A stretch of DNA of 64,000 nucleotides from Byssovorax sp. (lineage in GTDB: Bacteria > Myxococcota_A > Polyangia > Polyangiales > Polyangiaceae). Position numbers and translations under genes: made by a program. Shown one piece after another: positions 38,148 through 47,567 of this stretch (the first letter of the stretch is position 1; each line of letters begins with the position of its first letter). The notes beneath the pieces are model-generated. The model worked only from the letters and a program-made list of their open reading frames with translations, did no database searches and was not told the DNA's origin. The stretch spans positions 1 to 64,000 of the forward strand of contig JANYGI010000084.1 in the NCBI GenBank assembly GCA_025362495.1. The letters are read 5' to 3'.

Positions 38148-39155
38148 CTACTTCGCCGCTGCGTCCTTGCAGCAGCGGAAGCCCTCTTCGTAGCCGTAGT
38201 CTTCCTCGTGGTGGAATCCCACCGTCGGCCGGCAGCGGCCGCGGACAGGGCCCCACCAGCCGCCTTTGAGGCCGCTCCGGTTCGGCGGCTTCTCCTTGGG
38301 CCGGAACACCCACTCGTTGATGTTGCCGTTGAGATCGTAGACGCCGAAGGGCGATACGCACGCGGGCATCGAGCCGGTGGGGAGGCGCTGATCGAGCTTC
38401 TCGAGCTCGGCCTTGCACTGCGGCTTCTTCATGCACGAGGCGTACTTGAAGAGCTTGTGCTCGCGCTTGCGATAGGGTTTATCGATGTTGCATTTCGTGG
38501 CGTCGCGCTCGTAACCGTAGGTGTACGGGAGCATGGCCTCGCCCTCGCAGGCGAAGTTGAACTCCTCCTCGGTGCAGAGGCGTTTGCCCTTGTCTTCACA
38601 CATCTTCCTGGCGTCGATCCACGACATCAAGAGAGCAGGGAGCTCGCCCTTCTGGTTGGGCCACTCGTAGCGATCCATGCAGAAGCGGGACTTGCGGCGC
38701 TTGACCAGGCACTCGGAAGGGGCCTTGTACTTCAAGCAGCGCTCGCTCACGGTGCTGGCGGCGACGTCCTCGCCCGAGTCGCGCTTGGCCTTCTTCTTGG
38801 CCTCGTCGTGCTGGAACTCCTTGTGTTCTTCCAGGCAGTCTTGGCGGACGGAAGGGCAGTAGTCGCCGTCGATGAGCAGCATGTCGGCCGAGCAGCCCTC
38901 CGAGGTGCCCGGGAACGTCGGCGCGGCGGCGTCGGCGTCGGCAGCGGCGTCGTCGGCCGCGTCGGCGGCGGCGTCCGCGGCGGCGGCGTCGGCGAGCTCG
39001 ACCGCGGCGTCTCGGGCCTCGGCGGCGGCGTCGGGCGCGGACGCGTCGGGCGACGACGGTGACGATGTTCCACAGGCGGCCACACCGATGACGGCGAGGC
39101 CCACGAGGGCGAGGAGGCGGCGCGTGAGGACGGCGGAGGAAGGACGAGAGCGCAT
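38148..39155 (-). CDS. FGE-sulfatase-type (SUMF1) lipoprotein 2
   Basis: This is a 335-residue paralogue of the lipoprotein at 16771-17805. The signal peptide ends GVAAC (Cys28). An unusually long Ala/Asp-rich linker (about 40-80) precedes an FGE-type domain: RFCMDRYEWPN, MSWIDARKMCEDKGKRLCTEEEF, FGVYDLNGNINEW and NRSGLKGGWWGPVRGRC. The Cys-rich pre-domain (CPSVRQDCLEEHKEF) also corresponds to the paralogue. Its ATG lies one base after the stop of the M28 peptidase gene, so translation is coupled. The activity is unknown, and sulfatase activation is not implied. Confidence 0.83.
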   Translation of the reverse strand: MRSRPSSAVLTRRLLALVGLAVIGVAACGTSSPSSPDASAPDAAAEARDAAVELADAAAADAAADAADDAAADADAAAPTFPGTSEGCSADMLLIDGDYCPSVRQDCLEEHKEFQHDEAKKKAKRDSGEDVAASTVSERCLKYKAPSECLVKRRKSRFCMDRYEWPNQKGELPALLMSWIDARKMCEDKGKRLCTEEEFNFACEGEAMLPYTYGYERDATKCNIDKPYRKREHKLFKYASCMKKPQCKAELEKLDQRLPTGSMPACVSPFGVYDLNGNINEWVFRPKEKPPNRSGLKGGWWGPVRGRCRPTVGFHHEEDYGYEEGFRCCKDAAAK

Positions 39156-39156
39156 G

Positions 39157-41046
39157 TCAGCGACCGGGAGCGGGGATGATCTGGAGCGGGATCTTCGCGC
39201 CGCCGCGCTCGACCTCGATGACGATGGCGCGGCCGGGCTCGAGATCGCCGAGGGCGAACGAGTAATCGTGGATGTTGGTGATGGCGTGGGGCCCGAGCTT
39301 CACGACCACGTCGCCGGCCCTGAGGCCCGCGCGCTCGGCCGGCGAGTCGGGGCGCACGCCGCTGAGCTTCACGCCCGCGCCGGTGAACGCGTAGTCGGGG
39401 ATGCTGCCGAGCGAGACCTTGAAGCCGCCGCCGACGCCGCGGTGCGGATCGGCCGGCGCGTCGACGAACACGAGGCGCTCGGGGCGCTCCGCCACCGCGA
39501 GCGCGAGCCGCGCGGCGAAGGTGGTCACGCGCTCCTCGCCGGCGGCGTTGATCTTGTCGGCCGTGTCGGTGGGCTGGTGGTAGTCGTCGTGCACGCCCGT
39601 GAACAGGAACGCGACCGGGATGCGCGCGACCGTGAACGAGGTGTGATCGCTGGCGCCGAAGCCCTCGGCGCCGAGCGCGAGATCGAGGCCGAGCTTCTCG
39701 TCGGCGGCGCGCGCGAGCTCGGGCCATGGGGCGGCGGTGCCGGTGCCGTCGACGAGGAGGTGATCGTCGCGGAGGCGACCGACCATGTCGGCGTTGATCA
39801 TCGCCGTCACCGAGGCGAGCGGGACCGTCGGGTGGTCGACCCAGTAGCGCGAGCCGATGGTGCCAATCTCCTCGGCGCCGAAGGCCAGGAAGAGCACGTT
39901 GCGATCGGGGGCGCGCGGGAGCGCGTGGAGGCGGCGCGCGGCTTCGAGGACGAGCGCCGTGCCCGAGGCGTTGTCGTCGGCGCCGGGGTGCACCGCGTGC
40001 GAGCCGGGGCTGCGCGAGAACGCGCCGCCGTGACCGAGGTGATCGTAGTGCGCGCCGACGACGACGTACTCGTTCGCGTGCGCCGAGCCCGCGCGCGCGC
40101 GGAGGATCGCCGCGACGTTCCACGCCGGCGCCTCGACCGGATCGACGCGCGTGGCGAGCGCGATCTGGACCGGGAGCCCCCTGGGCTCGGTCGATTTCGC
40201 CGGGGCCCACGTCGACGCCTTGGTGAGCGAAAGGCCTGGAATCAAGGCGTTGACGGCGTTCACCGTCGTCACCACGGCGGGGACGCCCATGCTGCTCGGA
40301 TCGGCGGGGCCGTCGGGCAGCGCGCCGCGCGTGACGATCACCACGCCGGCCGCGTGATGCTCGCGCGCGGTGCGGAGCTTGTAGCGGATGGTGCCGAAGT
40401 CGCGGAGCGGGTTGGGCGGAGGCGGCGCGGTGCGCTCGGCGCCGGCCTTCGTCGAGGCCGCGGGCGGCGTGGGCACGCCGTCGAGGATCACCACGATCCT
40501 GCCGCTGAGATCGCCTCGCTGGTAGTCGTCCCAGCCGACAGCGGCGGCGGTGATGCCGTAGCCGACGAACACCGCGGGGCCGCTCGCCTTGTCGGTCGCG
40601 CTGCCCTCGGCGACGCGCGACGCGGCCGGATCGACCTGTTTCGCCTTGCCATGGAATGGCGTGATCGCGAGCTCGGGAGGGCTGGCCTTGGCGCCGACGC
40701 GCGCGGTGAACTCTTGCGTGAAGCTCGCGCCGTCGACACCGCCGGCGGGCGCGAGGCCAAGCTCGGTGAAGCGCTTGACGATGAAGTCGCGGGCGAGCAG
40801 CGCGCCGGGCTCGCCGGTGCCGCGGCCCGCGAGCTCGGGCGACGCGAGGTAGGTGATGTCGGCCGCGATCCGCTGCGTTCCGGCGGGATCCGGCGCCACG
40901 GTGAGCGGCGCTTCCGCCGTGGTCGGCGTCGTGGTCGCGACCTCGGGCGGCAGCGGCGGAGGCGGCGCGAGCGGCGCGGCCGGCGGCCCGCAGGCGGCGA
41001 TCAGCGCGAGAGCGGGGAGCAGCGGCGAGAGGGAAGAGGCACGCAC
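39157..41046 (-). CDS. M28 aminopeptidase lipoprotein with PDZ domain
   Basis: This is an exported zinc aminopeptidase of 629 residues with lipobox IAAC (Cys19) and a Pro-rich linker. A PA-like inserted domain lies before or within the catalytic part. The M28 zinc site is visible in HYDHLG, HPGADDNASGTA, GAEEIG, NADMVG and DDYHQPTDT, in that order. The C-terminal 100 residues form a PDZ domain (VKLSGVRPDSPAERAGLRAGDVVVKL). Such enzymes trim peptides in the periplasm or outside. It is upstream of, and translationally coupled to, the second FGE-type lipoprotein. Confidence 0.88.
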   Translation of the reverse strand: MRASSLSPLLPALALIAACGPPAAPLAPPPPLPPEVATTTPTTAEAPLTVAPDPAGTQRIAADITYLASPELAGRGTGEPGALLARDFIVKRFTELGLAPAGGVDGASFTQEFTARVGAKASPPELAITPFHGKAKQVDPAASRVAEGSATDKASGPAVFVGYGITAAAVGWDDYQRGDLSGRIVVILDGVPTPPAASTKAGAERTAPPPPNPLRDFGTIRYKLRTAREHHAAGVVIVTRGALPDGPADPSSMGVPAVVTTVNAVNALIPGLSLTKASTWAPAKSTEPRGLPVQIALATRVDPVEAPAWNVAAILRARAGSAHANEYVVVGAHYDHLGHGGAFSRSPGSHAVHPGADDNASGTALVLEAARRLHALPRAPDRNVLFLAFGAEEIGTIGSRYWVDHPTVPLASVTAMINADMVGRLRDDHLLVDGTGTAAPWPELARAADEKLGLDLALGAEGFGASDHTSFTVARIPVAFLFTGVHDDYHQPTDTADKINAAGEERVTTFAARLALAVAERPERLVFVDAPADPHRGVGGGFKVSLGSIPDYAFTGAGVKLSGVRPDSPAERAGLRAGDVVVKLGPHAITNIHDYSFALGDLEPGRAIVIEVERGGAKIPLQIIPAPGR

Positions 41047-41111
41047 GACGGCGGGTCGTACTACGAGATCGGGCGCCGCGCGAGCCGCCCTCGGGCGCGA
41101 TCACAGCCCGG

Positions 41112-41465
41112 TCAGATCCCGACGATCTGAGCCGCCAGCCAGGCGCGGTACGCCGGGTTGCCTTCGCCCGCGACGAACGGCAGCGCGAGCACCTCGGGCA
41201 CCGCGTACGGATGCGCCGCGAGGAGCGCGGCCGTGAGCGCCGGCAGGTGCGACGCCGTGGTCTTGATCAGCAGCGTCGACTCGAGATCACGCTGAATCGC
41301 GCCGTCCCACCAGTACAGGCTGACGACGCCGGGGACGATGTTCACGCACGCGGCGAGCCGCAGCTCGAGCACGGCGCAAGCGATCTCCTCGGCGCGATCC
41401 GGCGGCGCGTTGCAGAGGACGAGGCGGAGCGCGGGCTCTCCCGCGGTGGAGGCGTCCGCGCTCAT
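41112..41465 (-). CDS. cutA: CutA1 divalent-cation tolerance protein
   Basis: This 117-residue CutA1-family protein contains LVLCNAPPDRAEEIACAVLELRLAACVNIVPGV and SLYWWDGAIQRDLESTLLIKT, both matching the family's trimeric ferredoxin-like core. HPYAVPEVLALPF is the C-terminal signature. The family is linked to copper tolerance, but its biochemical role is uncertain. ATG 41465 lies four bases after the stop of the gene upstream, indicating co-transcription. Confidence 0.9.
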   Translation of the reverse strand: MSADASTAGEPALRLVLCNAPPDRAEEIACAVLELRLAACVNIVPGVVSLYWWDGAIQRDLESTLLIKTTASHLPALTAALLAAHPYAVPEVLALPFVAGEGNPAYRAWLAAQIVGI

Positions 41466-41469
41466 TCGA

Positions 41470-41883
41470 TCACCAGGGGTGGGATTTCTGGCCGGCGCGC
41501 ACCAGCTCCAGCGAGCGGCGGCCCACGTACTCTTCGACGTCGGCGGGGGCGATGTGGCGATCCTTCGCGAAGTCGAACTCGCGCGGCTTGCCGTCGCCGA
41601 AGGTGATCTTGATGATCGCCGCGTCGCGCAGGAGCTCGAGTGAGAGCGACAGATCGTGGAGCGTGACCTTGACGCTGTCGGGCGCCTCGACGAGCTCGGC
41701 CGCCTGGGATTTTCCGCGGAGGTGCTCGCAGGTGAAGCGCAGCCCTTCGATGCCGAGGGCCATCGCGGCCTCGGCGGTGGCGAGGGCCTCTTCGACCCGC
41801 TTCTTGTGGCGCGCCTGCTCCTCGGCATCGCGCTCGGCCTTGGTCTTGATCACCTCGATCAGCTCATCGCGCCAGCTCGCCAT
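41470..41883 (-). CDS. Hypothetical protein upstream of cutA
   Basis: This 137-residue cytoplasmic protein has a charged N-terminal helix (residues 1-45, many Glu/Lys/Arg) and a beta-rich C-terminal half (SVKVTLHDLSLSLELLRDAAIIKITFGDGKPREFDF). GGAG lies upstream of ATG 41883. I do not recognise the family. Tight spacing with cutA indicates one operon. Confidence 0.68.
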   Translation of the reverse strand: MASWRDELIEVIKTKAERDAEEQARHKKRVEEALATAEAAMALGIEGLRFTCEHLRGKSQAAELVEAPDSVKVTLHDLSLSLELLRDAAIIKITFGDGKPREFDFAKDRHIAPADVEEYVGRRSLELVRAGQKSHPW

Positions 41884-42083
41884 GGACCCGCTCTCCCTCT
41901 CGCAACGTGGGCGCGAGGTATCTTCCAGAATGCCGCTCGCGTCCAGTCTCGGGAGCCGTCACGGCGACGGTTGCGCGTCGGGGCCGTGTTTCCTACCATG
42001 ACGTTTTCCCGCGTTTCAGGGCGTACTTGCCGGCCCGAGCGCGACGCGGACACCCGCCGAGGCGAGCGCACGAGGGCACCACG

Positions 42084-42659
42084 ATGAACGCAGACCGGAC
42101 CGCGAACGCGGAGCCCGAGACCGAGACGATCAGCGAGGAAGCGAGCGCGAGCGACGGCGAGACGTGGCTCTCGCTGGTCCTCGCCGAGCACCGGGCGCGC
42201 CTCGGGCCGGAGGCGCCGGAGCCCGCGCGGATCGAGGGGATCGTCGTCGCGCGCGTCGCCGCGATCGGCCCCGGCGGCGAGCCGCGGATCGACCTGCCCT
42301 GGTCGCGCGAGCCGGCCGCGGCGAAGGCAATGATCCCCGTCGCCGAGGCCGACGTGGGCGTCGAGGTCGCCGTGCTCTTCGAGAGCGGCGATCCGCGGCG
42401 CCCGGTGATCATGGGGCGGATGCACGTACCGACGCCCGTCGCCGCGAGCGAGGCGCCCGTCGAGAGCGCGCCCGAGCCCGAGGTGACGACCGACGGAGAA
42501 CGCCTGGTTTTCTCGGCCGAAAAAGAGATCGTGCTCCGCTGCGGCGAGTCGAGCATCACGCTGACGCGCGCGGGGAAGATCCTGATCCGCGGGGCCTACG
42601 TGCTCACGCGATCGTCGGGAGTGAACCGGATCCAGGGCGGATCCGTCCAGATCAACTGA
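42084..42659 (+). CDS. DUF6484-type protein (T6SS-associated-like)
   Basis: This 191-residue acidic protein has a central OB-like beta segment (GIVVARVAAIGPGGEPRIDLP; GVEVAVLFESGDPRRPVIMGRMH) like the gp5/VgrG base, then a short beta-helix-like end (ITLTRAGKILIRGAYVLTRSSG). From memory this layout matches DUF6484 proteins found beside type VI secretion VgrG or PAAR genes. No other T6SS gene is visible here, so it may be an orphan. ATG 42084 lies behind CGAGGGCACC. It is divergent from the cutA operon. Confidence 0.7.
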   Translation: MNADRTANAEPETETISEEASASDGETWLSLVLAEHRARLGPEAPEPARIEGIVVARVAAIGPGGEPRIDLPWSREPAAAKAMIPVAEADVGVEVAVLFESGDPRRPVIMGRMHVPTPVAASEAPVESAPEPEVTTDGERLVFSAEKEIVLRCGESSITLTRAGKILIRGAYVLTRSSGVNRIQGGSVQIN

Positions 42660-42671
42660 CCGGCGCGCGTC

Positions 42672-43904
42672 TCAGAGGGGGGAGCGCCGCCCTGTGAGGA
42701 CGTCCCAGGCGACCGGCGCCGCCCCGCCCTGCAGGACCCAGCGGTGATCGGGCGAGAACGAGACGTCGAGATCGAAGATCATCGCCCCGTCGAGCCCGCG
42801 TATCTTGCGACCGGTGTAGGCGTCGAGGATCTCGGCCGAGCCATCGGCGAGCACGTGCAGCACGATCGCGCCGTCGTCGGACATCGTCCCCTTCTCGCGA
42901 TCCTCGGGCAGCGCGGGGGCCCAGCGGGAGCGCGGCGAGAGCGAGGGCACGTTCCACGAGGCCGAGCGCCCCGCCAGCGAGCTGGCGATCAGCGTGCGTG
43001 AGTCCCGTGAAAAGTACACGCCGTTGAGGTGATCGGCGCAGCCGTTCGCCTGGTCGAGGTGCACCTCGTGCTGGGCGCCGAGGCCCCACGCGATCAAGGC
43101 GTGTTGCTCGAGGGAGGTTGCGGCGAAGGTGCCATTGGGGCTGAGGGCGACCGGGCTCGTCGCACCGGTTTCAAAGCCACGACCACCGGTCCTCTTTCCA
43201 GATCGAATATCCCAGACCACGACCTGCAGCGCGTCGAACCCTGCGAGCTGGCGGTCGTCCGGCAGGAATGCGAGCTGCCAGAAGCCAGAGATCTCTTGCG
43301 GAGGGGCGACGTCGGGGAGCACGGCGCCCGTCTTCGTGTCCCAGATGCGCAGGCTGCGCGTCTGATCGCCGGCCTCGATCGACGCGGCCAGGAGCTTTCC
43401 ATCGTGCGAGAAGCAGGTGCCGGTGAGCCGGTGCGCCTCGTCGACGAGCGTGAGCGCGCGGGCGCCGGTCGCGGTGCTCCAGAGCTCGATCGGACCGTCT
43501 TCCGGGTGGGTCATCATCTGCGCTCCGTCGTCGGAGAACACGAGGTTTTCGACGGCGCCGGAGAGCGGACCGACCGCGAGAGCGCCGGCCGGGCGCGCGG
43601 GATCGACCAGCGTGATCGCGCCTCCGCGCAGGAGCGCGGCGCGGTGGCCACGTGGTTGCCAGGCGATCCTCGTGAGCGGCTCGGCGTCCGCGGGCGGAGG
43701 CAGCGGGGCAGCCGCGTCGACCGCATCGACGGGCGCCGACGGGACCGGAGCGCTGGTGCCCGCGCTCGCCGTCGTCGCCGCCGCGAGGCCCGACGAGCTG
43801 CTCGAGCACGCGCCGCTGCGGCAAGCGAGCAGCAGCGCCGCGACGACGAGGGCCGCGACGGCGCGGGGGATCGCCTGGCGAAGGGAGCACATCACGCGGG
43901 CCAT
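42672..43904 (-). CDS. WD40-like beta-propeller lipoprotein
   Basis: This 410-residue exported protein has a signal peptide ending LLLAC (Cys28) and a Ser/Ala/Pro linker. The rest is a set of WD40-type blades: LVFSDDGAQMMTHPEDGPIELWS, CFSHDGKLLAA...LRIWDTKTG, VVVWDIRSGKR, VYFSRDSRTLIA and FSPDHRWVLQGG. A periplasmic or surface scaffold role is inferred. It follows the HEAT-repeat gene on the same strand after 188 bp. Confidence 0.8.
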   Translation of the reverse strand: MARVMCSLRQAIPRAVAALVVAALLLACRSGACSSSSSGLAAATTASAGTSAPVPSAPVDAVDAAAPLPPPADAEPLTRIAWQPRGHRAALLRGGAITLVDPARPAGALAVGPLSGAVENLVFSDDGAQMMTHPEDGPIELWSTATGARALTLVDEAHRLTGTCFSHDGKLLAASIEAGDQTRSLRIWDTKTGAVLPDVAPPQEISGFWQLAFLPDDRQLAGFDALQVVVWDIRSGKRTGGRGFETGATSPVALSPNGTFAATSLEQHALIAWGLGAQHEVHLDQANGCADHLNGVYFSRDSRTLIASSLAGRSASWNVPSLSPRSRWAPALPEDREKGTMSDDGAIVLHVLADGSAEILDAYTGRKIRGLDGAMIFDLDVSFSPDHRWVLQGGAAPVAWDVLTGRRSPL

Positions 43905-44092
43905 GGTCGCACGGTCGGCGCGGGATCCCGAGCTCGCCCTGGAGCGGCGCCTTCGAGCGTCGTTTGCGATGCGAACGCGGGATTCGTGGGGAGCAGGAGA
44001 GTCGGGGTAGCCCGGCCGTCGGCGCGCGACGATCGAGCAGAGACATCCACGCCGGGGCGAGAGCGGGGGCCCTCACCCCGTCAGGCGCGGAG

Positions 44093-46759
44093 CTACGGCA
44101 TCATCTTCACTTTGCCCTTGTCCTGCGCAGGATCGGGCGTCTTTTCGGCGGCGTAGACCTTGGGGTTCATCACCTCGTGGAAGGCCTTCTTGGAGAGCTC
44201 GCCGACGATGCCGGGCTCGTGACGGAGGGCCATGAGCACGCCCTTCTCCTTCATGAACTCGAGCGTCTCGATCGCGCCCTTGGCGGTGTCGGGGCTCTTC
44301 GCCGCCGTGTAGAGGCGATAGCGAAGGACGACGCGCGTCTCGGAGTGCGGGCCGTTGTCGAACTTGAGGTTGTCGAACTGCGCCTGGAGCTTCTGGCGCG
44401 CCCAGTCCTGCGGGGTGTCGTTCACCTTCACGTGGGTGATGGCGATGGCGTTGGCGACCCAGCGGTAGAGGTTGCCGTGCTTGAAGTCCTCGTCCGACCA
44501 GTAGCCGAAGGCGTTGAAGTAGTGGTCCTTCAGATCGTCGAGCGAGCTCTTGTCGAAGTCGGCGTACATGGCGACGGTGCGCGCCGCGATCTCGGGCGTG
44601 CCGCCCATGATCAGCGCGAGGGCCGCGGCGTTGCGGAGCTCGACGTCCTTCATCTTCTCGTAGAGCTTGGCCTCGCTCGCGGCGTCGAAGCCGCTGACGC
44701 CGATGGCGCGGGCGATCGCCATCCGCACGTGCATCTCGACGTCGGGCGAGAGCAGATCGACGAGCGCGGGCACCGCCGAGGGCACCGGCTTGAGCGCGAG
44801 CGTCGACGCGTAGCAGGCCCCGATCAGGGCCTTGGTCGGCTCCTTCTTGGCGGCGAAATCTTTCGCCCGCTTCGCGACCTCGGCCATCGTCTTGTCGTCG
44901 GCGCACCAGGCGAGCGCCTCGCACGCGGCCTGGCGAGCCTCCTCGTGCCAGGTCTCGTCCTCGATCAGGTCCATCAGCGGCTTCACCGCGCGCGGATCGC
45001 CCCACTGCGCGAGGCCGTTCGCCGCGCCGTACGCCACCGCGCGGAGGGCCATGCCGAGCATCGCCACGCCGGCGCCGTTGAGGCCCGACTGCGTGATGTC
45101 GAGCTTCTTGTCCTTCTTGCGCTTGAACTGATCGGTCAGCTTCGTGAACGACGCCTCGTCCTTCATCCAGCCGATGTAGCGGAGGGCGCTCTGCGCGGTC
45201 TCGTACTCGGACGGGAACGGCGGCTGCTGCCCCTCCTTCGGGAGCTCCTTCTTCGGGAAGGCCCAGTCGCGCATATCGTTGAGCGCCTTGGGAGAGTTGA
45301 TCGCCGCGAGGAAGCGCAGCCCGTTGGCGTGCGGCTGCGGGTGATCCTTGATCCAGAAGAGCGTCGAGTCCTCCGCGGCGGCGGTGAGCTCGGCCCTGGC
45401 CTCGGGGTGCATCACCGCGAGATCGGCGAGCATGCGGGCGCCGACGACGCGCGGCAGATCGGTGCGCGAGAGGTTACCGCCCTCGTCGGCCTGCCAGAAC
45501 TTCGCCATCTGGTAGAGCTTCGTCGGGTCCGCGCGCATGCGCTCGCCGAGGTACTTCGCGGCGCGGACGTCGCCGACCTCGGCGAGGCGGGTGCCGGCCT
45601 CGTAGCGCCAGTGATCGATCGGCTTCACGCGCTCGATCCACTTCACGAGCGCGTCGCCCTCGCGCGGATCGGCGAGATCGCGCAGCATTTCCATGACCTG
45701 CTTGGTCTGGAACCAGGTCGTCTCCTCGGTCGCGTCGGGCTTGATGCTGTCGAGCGCGAGGACGAGGCCCTCGCCGCCGATGCCGTCGCGGAGCGCCTCG
45801 AGGAACTTCTGGCGGCTGTCCTTATCGGCGCCTTTGAGCGCATCGAGGAGCGGGCCGCGCGCGCCCTCGTCGGCGATCTTGCCGAGGCCGTTGGCGGCCT
45901 CGCGGCCGACCTCGGGATCCTTGTCCTTCACGAGCTTGACGAGCACGCTCGTCCACTTCGACTCGGCGTTGCGCGAGAGCACCGTCGCGACGAGCTGGCG
46001 CACCGAGGCGCTCGGATCGCCGGCGAGCTCGGCCAGCTTCTCCAGCGGGACGAGGCTCGACAAGAGCTCGGGATCGAAGGCGCCGCCGCCGCCGAGGCGC
46101 TCGACCTTGGTGAGGAAGCCGGCTCGGTAGGCCTCCATCGCCTGGGGGAAGACCGCGGGCTCCTTCAGCGTCACGAGGGCCCAGACGATCTGCGGGCGAT
46201 CGCTGTCATCGGCCGTCTTCAGGGCCTCGAGCAGCGGGGCCTTGCCGGCGTCGCCCTTCGGCGATCCGTAGTACGCGAGCACCTGCGCCGCGACGCCGCG
46301 GACGCGGTGATCGGGCTGCGCGAGCGCGAGCGACGCGAGGCGCACGCCCTCGGGATCCTCGGCCCAGGCGAGCTGCTGGAGGGCCTCCTGCTGGAGCGCG
46401 AACTCGGTCGTCTGCGTGCCCCATTTGCGCCAGAGCGGGATCTGATCCTTCACGGGGAGGATGAAGATGTTCTTCTTCTCCTTCGAGATCTGCTCGACCG
46501 TCATCTTGTCTTTTTCGGCGAGGAAGCCGAAATAGAGCGCCGCGGCGGCGCCGCCGACGAGCAGCAGCGCGACGAGGATCGCGATGGGGCTGAAGCGGCC
46601 GCGTTTGAAGTTGCCGTCGTCGGCGAAGCCTCCGCCGCCGCCGGCCGGCGGGGTTGCCGAGGGCAGGTCGCCGTCGTCGGGCGGAAACTTCGCGAAGAGC
46701 ACGCTGGGGGGCGGCGCTTTTCGGCCTGGTTTGCGGGGAGTCTCGTGGCGGTCGAGCAT
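44093..46759 (-). CDS. HEAT-repeat membrane-anchored protein
   Basis: This 888-residue protein has a cytoplasmic N-terminal tail of about 57 residues, one membrane segment (SPIAILVALLLVGGAAAALYF, about 57-77), then a long alpha-helical solenoid. Repeats such as SVRQLVATVLSRNAESKW, VGREAANGLGKIADEG and HEEARQAACEALAWC are of HEAT/PBS-lyase type. The solenoid would lie in the periplasm. GAGGAATC precedes the ATG. Such solenoids are scaffolds; the partner is unknown. It is divergent from the TlpA-like gene. Confidence 0.8.
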   Translation of the reverse strand: MLDRHETPRKPGRKAPPPSVLFAKFPPDDGDLPSATPPAGGGGGFADDGNFKRGRFSPIAILVALLLVGGAAAALYFGFLAEKDKMTVEQISKEKKNIFILPVKDQIPLWRKWGTQTTEFALQQEALQQLAWAEDPEGVRLASLALAQPDHRVRGVAAQVLAYYGSPKGDAGKAPLLEALKTADDSDRPQIVWALVTLKEPAVFPQAMEAYRAGFLTKVERLGGGGAFDPELLSSLVPLEKLAELAGDPSASVRQLVATVLSRNAESKWTSVLVKLVKDKDPEVGREAANGLGKIADEGARGPLLDALKGADKDSRQKFLEALRDGIGGEGLVLALDSIKPDATEETTWFQTKQVMEMLRDLADPREGDALVKWIERVKPIDHWRYEAGTRLAEVGDVRAAKYLGERMRADPTKLYQMAKFWQADEGGNLSRTDLPRVVGARMLADLAVMHPEARAELTAAAEDSTLFWIKDHPQPHANGLRFLAAINSPKALNDMRDWAFPKKELPKEGQQPPFPSEYETAQSALRYIGWMKDEASFTKLTDQFKRKKDKKLDITQSGLNGAGVAMLGMALRAVAYGAANGLAQWGDPRAVKPLMDLIEDETWHEEARQAACEALAWCADDKTMAEVAKRAKDFAAKKEPTKALIGACYASTLALKPVPSAVPALVDLLSPDVEMHVRMAIARAIGVSGFDAASEAKLYEKMKDVELRNAAALALIMGGTPEIAARTVAMYADFDKSSLDDLKDHYFNAFGYWSDEDFKHGNLYRWVANAIAITHVKVNDTPQDWARQKLQAQFDNLKFDNGPHSETRVVLRYRLYTAAKSPDTAKGAIETLEFMKEKGVLMALRHEPGIVGELSKKAFHEVMNPKVYAAEKTPDPAQDKGKVKMMP

Positions 46760-46881
46760 GATTCCTCGTTGGGACGCGATGGTCGGGCCCGGGGCGCTGC
46801 CGCCCAGGAACGCGGGGCGGCGACCATACAGGACCGGGAATGGGGCGTGGGCCCAAAGATTTGCTATGAAAGCCGGATCCC

Positions 46882-47445
46882 ATGGCGGTCCCCGAGTTCT
46901 ACTCCGGCAAGATTCTCTACCCGGCCATCGCCGTCCTGCTCGGCCTCAGCGGCCTGTTCGGGCTGGCCATCCTGCCGCGCCTCGCTCCCGGCGCCGGCGG
47001 GATGGTGGGCAAGGCAGCCCCGACGTTCACCCTCCCCGTCGCGGCGAACGGGAAGGCCGACGCCGCCAACGCCGCGAACGAGACCGTCGATCTCGCCGCG
47101 CTCAAGGGCCACCCGGTCATCCTCGACTTCTGGGCGAGCTGGTGCGGCCCCTGCGCGATCGAGGCCCCGGTGCTCGATCGGCTGGCGCGGCGCTACGAGA
47201 GCAAGGGCCTCGTCGTGCTCGGCGTCAACGTCTCGGACCCGCCCAGCGTCATCAAGCAGTACGCGACGCAGAAGGGGTTGAGCTATCCCATGCTCGTCGA
47301 GTCGGGCAGCAACGTCTCTGACAGCTATGGAGTGAAGAACCTGCCCAGCCTGGTGATCCTCGATAAAGAGGGCAAGGTGATGGCCTATCTCGTCGGCGTG
47401 GTCGACGAGGCCTCGTTGAACGAGATCGTCGGAGCTGCGCTGTAG
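46882..47445 (+). CDS. TlpA-like membrane-anchored thioredoxin
   Basis: This 187-residue thioredoxin-fold protein has an N-terminal anchor (ILYPAIAVLLGLSGLFGLAIL). The redox motif WCGPC (Cys88, Cys91) and the cis-Pro loop NLPSLVILD are intact, and GKAAPTFTLP is the TlpA/ResA/AhpC-type start. It would reduce disulfides in the periplasm, for instance for cytochrome c maturation. No ccm or DsbD-like partner lies nearby. Confidence 0.88.
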   Translation: MAVPEFYSGKILYPAIAVLLGLSGLFGLAILPRLAPGAGGMVGKAAPTFTLPVAANGKADAANAANETVDLAALKGHPVILDFWASWCGPCAIEAPVLDRLARRYESKGLVVLGVNVSDPPSVIKQYATQKGLSYPMLVESGSNVSDSYGVKNLPSLVILDKEGKVMAYLVGVVDEASLNEIVGAAL

Positions 47446-47482
47446 CGGTCGGCGGGAGCGGACACCGCCGGAATTTCTGGCG

Positions 47483-47528
47483 CAGGTGGGGACCGAATGG
47501 TCCGCTACGCTTTCACGATCCCCACCTG
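47483..47528. promoter_or_regulatory. Inverted repeat upstream of Uma2 gene
   Basis: CAGGTGGGGA (47483-47492) and TCCCCACCTG (47519-47528) form a perfect 10-bp inverted repeat, with GGACC-GAAT-GGTCC nested inside at about 47490-47503. It ends 39 bases before the Uma2 start and lies after the TlpA-like gene. It is either a terminator for the latter or an operator for the former. Confidence 0.45.
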
Positions 47529-47567
47529 GATGGGGCCGGACCGAGCGGGATCTGGTAGGTTCGAGGC

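Noticed and set aside
43964-47281. Plus-strand open frame of 1105 codons over the HEAT-repeat gene
   Set aside because: It is a Leu/Arg/Glu/Gly-rich shadow of the helical repeats on the minus strand. It has no ribosome site or domain.
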